A model generated the notes under the pieces. That model did not search any database, was not told the DNA's origin, and saw nothing but the letters and a program-made list of their open reading frames with translations. This document shows, piece by piece, positions 5,981 to 10,246 of a stretch of DNA of 10,246 nt. This DNA comes from an uncultured Rhodocyclaceae bacterium (GTDB lineage: Bacteria; Pseudomonadota; Gammaproteobacteria; Burkholderiales; Rhodocyclaceae). The DNA is taken from assembly GCA_903930805.1 (NCBI GenBank), contig CAIYZZ010000094.1, positions 1-10,246 on the forward strand, given 5' to 3'. A program made the translations under genes and the position numbers. The first letter of the stretch is position 1; every line of letters begins with the position of its first letter.

Positions 5981-7318
5981 ATGACAGATAACAACGAGTT
6001 GACCACGGATAAGAAAATTCACGCCAGTCCGACGAAGGATTTCTTCGTGAAGATGATCACACGCGACATTGCTTTGGAGGACTGCATTTTCGACTTACTC
6101 GACAATGCGATCGACGGAGCGCACCGTCAGTCTAAGGTTAAGGGCGGCAACGAGCCATTGAAAGGGTTTCACGCCGACATAACGTTTGATACTAAGCAGT
6201 TCAATATTACGGATAACTGCGGTGGAATACGGCTAAGTGATGCGATTGACTATGCCTTTCATTTTGGCCGGCGGCCGGATAGCCCGGCGGATGTAGAAGG
6301 TGGCATTGGTCTATACGGAATCGGGATGAAGCGCGCGATATTCAAGATCGGCCGTAACGCCGACGTCATCAGCGACGCCGATTCGTGTTTTTCGGTTTCC
6401 GTTGACGTGGATAAGTGGGGAAAGAAGGCCGAGAGCGATTGGGATTTCGATTACAAGGATTGCGACACGACCGGAGAGAGGGGTACGCGGATAACAATTT
6501 CGAATCTCAATCCTGGAATCGACACGGCGTTCGGCGATCCGGTATTTAGGAACGAGTTGTTGAAGTTGATTGCGCGCGACTACGCTTTTTTCATCGATAA
6601 GGGATTTTCGATTACGGTTTGCGGACATGCCGCGCCGTCGTACAAGTACCAGATGAAAAGCAGCGGGGAGATCGCCCCGGCGTTCGACCTATATCAGGAC
6701 GACGGTGTCAGCGTACGGATTGTTGCTGGTTTGGTCGACGATCTTCCGGACGACGTACCCGACGAACTGACACCCGACAAGGTTGATCGATTCGGTTGGT
6801 ACGTCGTCTGCAACGATAGAGTTGTCTTGCCTGCGGACAAGTCGGACAAAACCATCTGGGGCGACGATGGGTACAAGGTGTGGCATCCGCAATACAACGG
6901 ATTCGCAGGGTTCGTATTCTTCGACTGCAAGGATCAAAGCAAACTTCCGTGGACGACGACAAAACGTGAGGTCGACGGGTCGAGTCCTCTGTATCGAAGA
7001 GCGCTTGCGAAGATGAAAATCGTTACCAGTGATTTCTCGTCATATACCAATCGCCGAAAGGCCGATCTTGCAGCGGCAAAAGAGGCGGAAAAGGGAATGA
7101 CGCAAGTCGACGTCTATCGCGTCGAGAAGGCCCAGCCATTGCAGCTTCCGGCATTGTCAAAGAGTTCGGACAAAACCGAATATGCGAACATTATGTATAA
7201 ACGTCCGTTAGCCGAGATTACGGAAATTCGAGATCATCTTGGTATGCGTACGATGAGTTACCGGGATGTCGGAATCTATACGTTCGAGTACTTCAGGAAG
7301 ATGGAGCTGGGTAAATGA
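5981..7318 (+). CDS. GHKL (MutL/MORC/Hsp90-like) ATPase of an R-M/defence cassette
   Basis: This 445-residue protein has a full GHKL ATPase module at the N-terminus. The N box is DLLDNAID (38-45; Asn 42 would hold Mg-ATP), the G1 box is TDNCGGI (77-83) and the G2 box is GLYGIGMKRA (110-119). A transducer-like second domain follows, with a NDRVVL strand (278-283) and WTTTKREVDGSS (324-335), whose Lys 328 fits the lysine that contacts the gamma-phosphate in MutL and MORC proteins. The tail (about 345-445) is helical and unassigned. GHKL ATPases dimerise on ATP binding and act as DNA clamps or switches. The usual catalytic Glu of the N box is Asp (38) here. The start has AGGAG 10 nt upstream, and the stop overlaps the next gene's ATG by 4 nt, so the two products are made together. 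A role in sensing or licensing DNA cleavage is inferred from the cytosine methylase and Vsr genes nearby. Confidence 0.9.
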   Translation: MTDNNELTTDKKIHASPTKDFFVKMITRDIALEDCIFDLLDNAIDGAHRQSKVKGGNEPLKGFHADITFDTKQFNITDNCGGIRLSDAIDYAFHFGRRPDSPADVEGGIGLYGIGMKRAIFKIGRNADVISDADSCFSVSVDVDKWGKKAESDWDFDYKDCDTTGERGTRITISNLNPGIDTAFGDPVFRNELLKLIARDYAFFIDKGFSITVCGHAAPSYKYQMKSSGEIAPAFDLYQDDGVSVRIVAGLVDDLPDDVPDELTPDKVDRFGWYVVCNDRVVLPADKSDKTIWGDDGYKVWHPQYNGFAGFVFFDCKDQSKLPWTTTKREVDGSSPLYRRALAKMKIVTSDFSSYTNRRKADLAAAKEAEKGMTQVDVYRVEKAQPLQLPALSKSSDKTEYANIMYKRPLAEITEIRDHLGMRTMSYRDVGIYTFEYFRKMELGK

Positions 7319-8361
7319 CGGGACCGTCTTTCGAGCGTATCGACTATCAGTTGCGCTACAACAAGCACATCGAACGCAAACTGGTATTTGACGTCCTCGC
7401 CAGGGCGAAACTGTCTATCAATTTTGACAGCCATCGTTATCTCGGATTTGGGTCGATGTGGTTTTCCGATTTTCGCTTGGCACATCGTGTCCTTGGGCTA
7501 AACAGCATGATCTCGATGGAACGCGAGGAATATTCCGCGCGTGCCACTTTTAACCAGCCATACAGGTGCATTGAGGTGCACGGGGAGAACAGTACGGCTT
7601 TTCTCCGGAAATTAAAATGGGACTCGCCGTTCATTTCATGGCTGGACTACGACGGCTGTTTAGAGACGTCAGTAGTAGAGGATTTAGGCATTCTTTTGGA
7701 TCACTGCCCAGCAGATTCGGTTGTGCTGGTCAGCGTCAACGCGAAAAGATCAAACTACCGTCCTAAAGGCTCAATTAAGGAAATCGTCGGCAAGCGGCTG
7801 GGGACGGCACTTGGTCAAGTTGAAGCGCTGCTTGGCAGCGGTGTTGTGTCTCCAAGATTTGAGCCGCCCAAAGTTGAAACGGGCGCCGCGCATGGAGATG
7901 TTTCGGAGGAAAATTTCGTCGAATTTTTCGCGGAAGCGCTATTGGCGTTTATGGCGCATCGAGTCGCGAGCGCTGCCAGAAAGTTCGGGGTATCGCCGGA
8001 TGGAAAGGACATCCCGCTTAGGTTTCTTCCGCTGTTCAATTTCTGCCATAAAGACGGGGTGGAAATGGTTACCGTAGGAGGGGTTGTATGCAGCGCCAGC
8101 GACGACGGAAACCGCTGGTGCAATGATGCGGCTTTGGGGCTTGAAAGAAATCCGACAGATAGACTTCCTGCACACCAACGATTGGATTTGGTGCCGCTGA
8201 CGTTAAGGGAAAAGTTGACGCTCGATTCTTGCCTTCCACACGAGGAGCCGAATTTTCTTGTGGAGGCAAAAGGAAAGGGGATCCGTCTGGATGATTCGGA
8301 ATTGTCGAAGTACTGGCGCTACTACGGCCAGTTCCCGGTATTTTTCGAAGTCCCGGTTTGA
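7315..8361 (+). CDS. Methyltransferase-like partner of the GHKL ATPase (DYDG motif)
   Basis: The 348-residue protein looks like a divergent Rossmann-fold SAM-dependent methyltransferase, of the kind often annotated 'putative O-methyltransferase' beside GHKL ATPases. RYLGFGSMWFSDF (41-53) fits the glycine-rich motif I, ISMERE (66-71) gives the acidic residue at the end of strand 2, and SWLDYDGCLE (108-117) fits the motif IV position. DYDG replaces the D/N-PP-Y/F of N-methylating DNA enzymes, so it is not a standard DNA methylase. VVLVSVNAKRS (136-146) follows as a strand-5 candidate. The C-terminal half (about 195-348) is unassigned. The ATG overlaps the ATPase stop (ATGA), which argues for a two-subunit complex. 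The gene ends 12 nt before the stop of the convergent cytosine methylase. Whether it still binds SAM is not shown. Confidence 0.7.
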   Translation: MTGPSFERIDYQLRYNKHIERKLVFDVLARAKLSINFDSHRYLGFGSMWFSDFRLAHRVLGLNSMISMEREEYSARATFNQPYRCIEVHGENSTAFLRKLKWDSPFISWLDYDGCLETSVVEDLGILLDHCPADSVVLVSVNAKRSNYRPKGSIKEIVGKRLGTALGQVEALLGSGVVSPRFEPPKVETGAAHGDVSEENFVEFFAEALLAFMAHRVASAARKFGVSPDGKDIPLRFLPLFNFCHKDGVEMVTVGGVVCSASDDGNRWCNDAALGLERNPTDRLPAHQRLDLVPLTLREKLTLDSCLPHEEPNFLVEAKGKGIRLDDSELSKYWRYYGQFPVFFEVPV

Positions 8362-8373
8362 AAGGACTGAGGG

Positions 8374-9492
8374 CTAGGGGAGCCGCGATCTTATGACACG
8401 GAGCAGCGCCTCGGCCACGATAGGACTGACGCTGTTTCCGATTTGGCGAAAGGCGTGCCACTTGGTTGGGTGGAACTGAAACCAATCGGGAAATCCCTGA
8501 AGTCTCGCTGCTTCGCGTGGACTGATGACTCTCGGAGAACGAGGATGGATGGGCCGTACTGCTTGGAAGCTGCCGCGCTCGGGTCCGGTTCCAGCTCTTA
8601 GCGTGGGGCAGTAACCATCTGGATCGAGTCGGGTACCCTTTGAGACGGCATCAAACTCTCCAAATCGAAGTAGTTTAAAGCGCTCTATCGTCCCTGGAGT
8701 ATGGACAGTGCCGAGGAAGCCGGAAGCCAGTCTCTTGTTGCGATAAAGGGATAGGGCGTCCTTGTCACCTACCATCGCGGGTACAGCGTCCTTGATTCGT
8801 TGCTCGAACGCGGAGTCACCAAGCTCGCCAACTGAGCGCCAGCTTTCTTCTAGCGTTGACCAGTGGGTGCGCAACTTCGGAAGATGGCGCAACGCGTCCC
8901 CCACGCGAACGTCGTCGGTCGTTGGTTTCGGTAGGAAATCGGTTTCCGTCATTGCGGCGATGCGTGTTGGATCGTATCCAATAAAGAATATGCGCGTACG
9001 AGTCGTCGGTGCACCGTAATCATTGGCCTTGACCTTGATCGGTTGCAGTAAGCGATAGTCCTTCGGTACCAAGGAAAGCGCATCGAGGCGTGTCTGCGTA
9101 TTCCGATCAGCAAGTAACCCCGGCACGTTCTCTGCGAGAAAGAAAGCCGGTCTAAGTTCGGCAACCAAACTGAAGAACTTTCCAAAAAGCGAATTGCGAG
9201 GATCGTTCGCATCCTGTCGTCCGATATGGCTGAAACCTTGACAAGGCGGCCCCCCGATAAGTCCATCAACGGAACTGGGGTGAAGGGACAGTTCGGTAAG
9301 CAGGGCGTTGGCGGAGAGTAAGCCAACGTCTTTTCTAAGGTGCGCTGTATTGGGAAAATTCGTTTTGTGGGTAGACAGAGCGCGCTCGTCGAGTTCAACG
9401 GCGGCGGCGATCTCAAAGCCTGCCCGAGCGGCACCCAAACTGAGGCCACCGACGCCAGAAAACACATCTATGACTACGGGATTGATCGACAT
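8374..9492 (-). CDS. dcm: DNA (cytosine-5)-methyltransferase
   Basis: This 372-residue C5 methyltransferase has its motifs in canonical order: I, DVFSGVGGLSLG (9-20); IV, GGPPCQGFS (80-88) with catalytic Cys 84; VI, ENV (121-123); VIII, YGAPTTRTRIFFIG (159-172), where the usual Gln of P-Q-x-R-x-R is Thr 163; IX, ISPREAARLQGFP (323-335); X, GNSVSP (352-357). The target-recognition region lies between VIII and IX (about 175-320) and includes PTLRAGTGPERGSF; its target cannot be read from sequence. It transfers a methyl group from SAM to carbon 5 of cytosine and presumably protects the host from the linked nuclease. It faces the ATPase operon and diverges from vsr, with a near-consensus promoter of its own upstream. 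The length is normal and no damage is seen. The symbol is generic, not a claim of CCWGG specificity. Confidence 0.95.
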   Translation of the reverse strand: MSINPVVIDVFSGVGGLSLGAARAGFEIAAAVELDERALSTHKTNFPNTAHLRKDVGLLSANALLTELSLHPSSVDGLIGGPPCQGFSHIGRQDANDPRNSLFGKFFSLVAELRPAFFLAENVPGLLADRNTQTRLDALSLVPKDYRLLQPIKVKANDYGAPTTRTRIFFIGYDPTRIAAMTETDFLPKPTTDDVRVGDALRHLPKLRTHWSTLEESWRSVGELGDSAFEQRIKDAVPAMVGDKDALSLYRNKRLASGFLGTVHTPGTIERFKLLRFGEFDAVSKGTRLDPDGYCPTLRAGTGPERGSFQAVRPIHPRSPRVISPREAARLQGFPDWFQFHPTKWHAFRQIGNSVSPIVAEALLRVIRSRLP

Positions 9493-9521
9493 TGAGTGGC
9501 ACCATGATTTTATTGTCCGCT

Positions 9522-9550
9522 ATTCTAAACGTGCTCAGAACTGCTGTCGA
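9522..9550 (-). promoter_or_regulatory. Sigma70-type promoter of the cytosine methylase
   Basis: On the minus strand TCGACA (9550-9545) and TAGAAT (9527-9522) each differ from consensus -35 and -10 at one base and are separated by 17 bp. The expected start of transcription is near 9515, leaving a leader of about 23 nt before the ATG at 9492. This would give the methylase expression independent of the ATPase operon, as expected for a protective enzyme. No comparably good promoter was found for the divergent vsr gene in the same 150-bp gap. Confidence 0.6.
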
Positions 9551-9642
9551 TCGCCGAGCGAAAGGGGCCTTGGGTGAGTATTGCTTTGATCGGTACAGAG
9601 GTGCCAGACTGACGGCTCGAAATCGCATAGGGTAGTTCAGGT

Positions 9643-10059
9643 ATGGATCGCCTATCGGTAAGTCGACGAAGCTGGCTTATGTCGCGTATCCGTAGCGAAA
9701 ACACTGCGCCGGAGTTGACTGTTCGGAAGTATTTACATGCCCTCGGGTTCCGGTACCGCTTACACGGCAAGGAGTTGCCGGGGAAACCCGATATCGTTCT
9801 GCCGAAGTATCGGACGGTCGTCTTTGTGCACGGCTGTTTTTGGCATCGACACCAAGGGTGCCGATATGCAGGTATCCCAAAAAGCAATGTCGAATTTTGG
9901 ATGCGCAAGTTCGAGTTGAACGTCGCCAGAGACAAGAAGAACGTGGCAGCCCTGCGGAAAGCAGGATGGCGATGTCTGACAATTTGGGGATGTGAGACGA
10001 AAATCGACAGGAAGCTTGATAGGTTGGCAGAGCGGATTGTGAAATGCACTGCAACCTAG
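9643..10059 (+). CDS. vsr: Vsr-family endonuclease (very short patch repair type)
   Basis: Vsr nicks DNA next to T:G mismatches arising from deaminated 5-methylcytosine; relatives within R-M loci may act as restriction nucleases. The 138 residues carry the whole active core: MSRIRSENTAPE (13-24; Glu 24 like Glu 25 of E. coli Vsr), PGKPDIVLP (46-54) with metal-binding Asp 50, HGCFWHRH (63-70) with His 63 and His 68 matching His 64 and His 69, and the zinc ligands Cys 65, His 70, Cys 73 and Cys 117 (IWGC). One extra residue separates His 70 from Cys 73 compared with E. coli, and Thr 63 of E. coli is Val 62 here. It is divergent from the cytosine methylase, its usual partner. The ATG at 9643 has only a weak CAGGT ahead of it. 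All catalytic residues are intact. Confidence 0.93.
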   Translation: MDRLSVSRRSWLMSRIRSENTAPELTVRKYLHALGFRYRLHGKELPGKPDIVLPKYRTVVFVHGCFWHRHQGCRYAGIPKSNVEFWMRKFELNVARDKKNVAALRKAGWRCLTIWGCETKIDRKLDRLAERIVKCTAT

Positions 10060-10168
10060 GGTTTGCCGTGTGAGCTCCGGATCAGGATTGGCTAAGGTCG
10101 GGTGACCGTTACAGACCGGCCGCTGGAGCCCCATTCAAGATACGTCGACAGGCCGACAACCTCCCCCC

Positions 10169-10246
10169 CTACTTCAACACGTAATGCGTACTCCGCCCTG
10201 CCCCATCCGCCTTAAGAGCCCCTAACTCGACCAAAGCCAGAATGTC
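10169..10246 (-). CDS. C-terminus of a winged-helix protein (Fic or AlbA_2/Schlafen-associated type), partial
   Basis: Only the last 25 residues are in the window, ending at a TAG at 10169. They read DILALVELGALK then ADGAGRSTHYVLK. The pattern 'helix, L-x-x-G-x-L, G-x-GRST-x-Y-x-L' is the wing of the winged helix that ends many Fic/DOC AMP-transferases and also many ATP-binding transcriptional regulators with an AlbA_2 domain. The two cannot be told apart from this piece. The gene is convergent with vsr, 109 nt away. Confidence 0.45.
   Translation of the reverse strand, partial: DILALVELGALKADGAGRSTHYVLK

Noticed and set aside
9570..9599. TTGGGT / TACAGA pair as a vsr promoter
   Set aside because: The -10 matches the consensus at only three of six positions and the spacer is 18 bp; too weak to call.
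1..10246. CRISPR array, tRNA or rRNA genes, insertion sequences
   Set aside because: No regularly spaced repeats, no tRNA-like cloverleaf signal, no rRNA stretches and no transposase motifs were seen on either strand.

Overview
The window looks like chromosomal DNA of a proteobacterium, most likely a betaproteobacterium. That placement is an inference from moderately high GC, Gram-negative envelope genes (a MltG-type transglycosylase and a lipobox lipoprotein) and general codon use; nothing here fixes the genus. The left fifth reads as ordinary chromosome. From about 2.4 kb rightwards the content changes to an accessory or defence island.

Left block (1-2199, all minus strand): a MliC-like lysozyme-inhibitor lipoprotein, a small unknown protein, a TlpA/ResA-like exported thioredoxin and mltG (cut by the window edge) lie head to tail. 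The theme is the cell envelope and periplasm. A gene-poor stretch (2200-2634) follows. It carries an 18-bp perfect palindrome, two doubtful very small ORFs and, at 2419-2436, a short stretch identical in translation to the usual C-terminus of GMP synthase (T-I-E-W-E-stop). guaA 3' ends are a classic integration target, so this may be one end (att) of the island that fills the rest of the window.

Middle block: a TumE/TumA-type toxin-antitoxin pair (2635-3299, minus) has a perfect 10-bp inverted repeat laid over the toxin start codon. Diverging from it is a plus-strand run of three genes: a two-repeat SH3/KOW-like unknown protein, a DUF1643 protein, and a helical-repeat protein resembling DUF6880.

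Right block (5981-10059): four genes look like one restriction-modification or defence cassette. These are a GHKL (MutL/MORC/Hsp90-like) ATPase, an overlapping methyltransferase-like partner with a DYDG motif, a convergent 5-cytosine DNA methyltransferase with its own near-consensus promoter, and a divergent Vsr-family endonuclease. In this reading, the cytosine methylase marks self DNA, the Vsr-fold nuclease cuts or repairs, and the ATPase plus its partner sense or license the reaction. The single domains are well known, and MutL/MORC-like GHKL ATPases next to Dcm/Vsr genes have been described bioinformatically. The role of the methyltransferase-like partner and the mechanism of the whole cassette are not established as far as I know. 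The window ends in the C-terminus of a winged-helix protein of Fic or AlbA/Schlafen-associated type.
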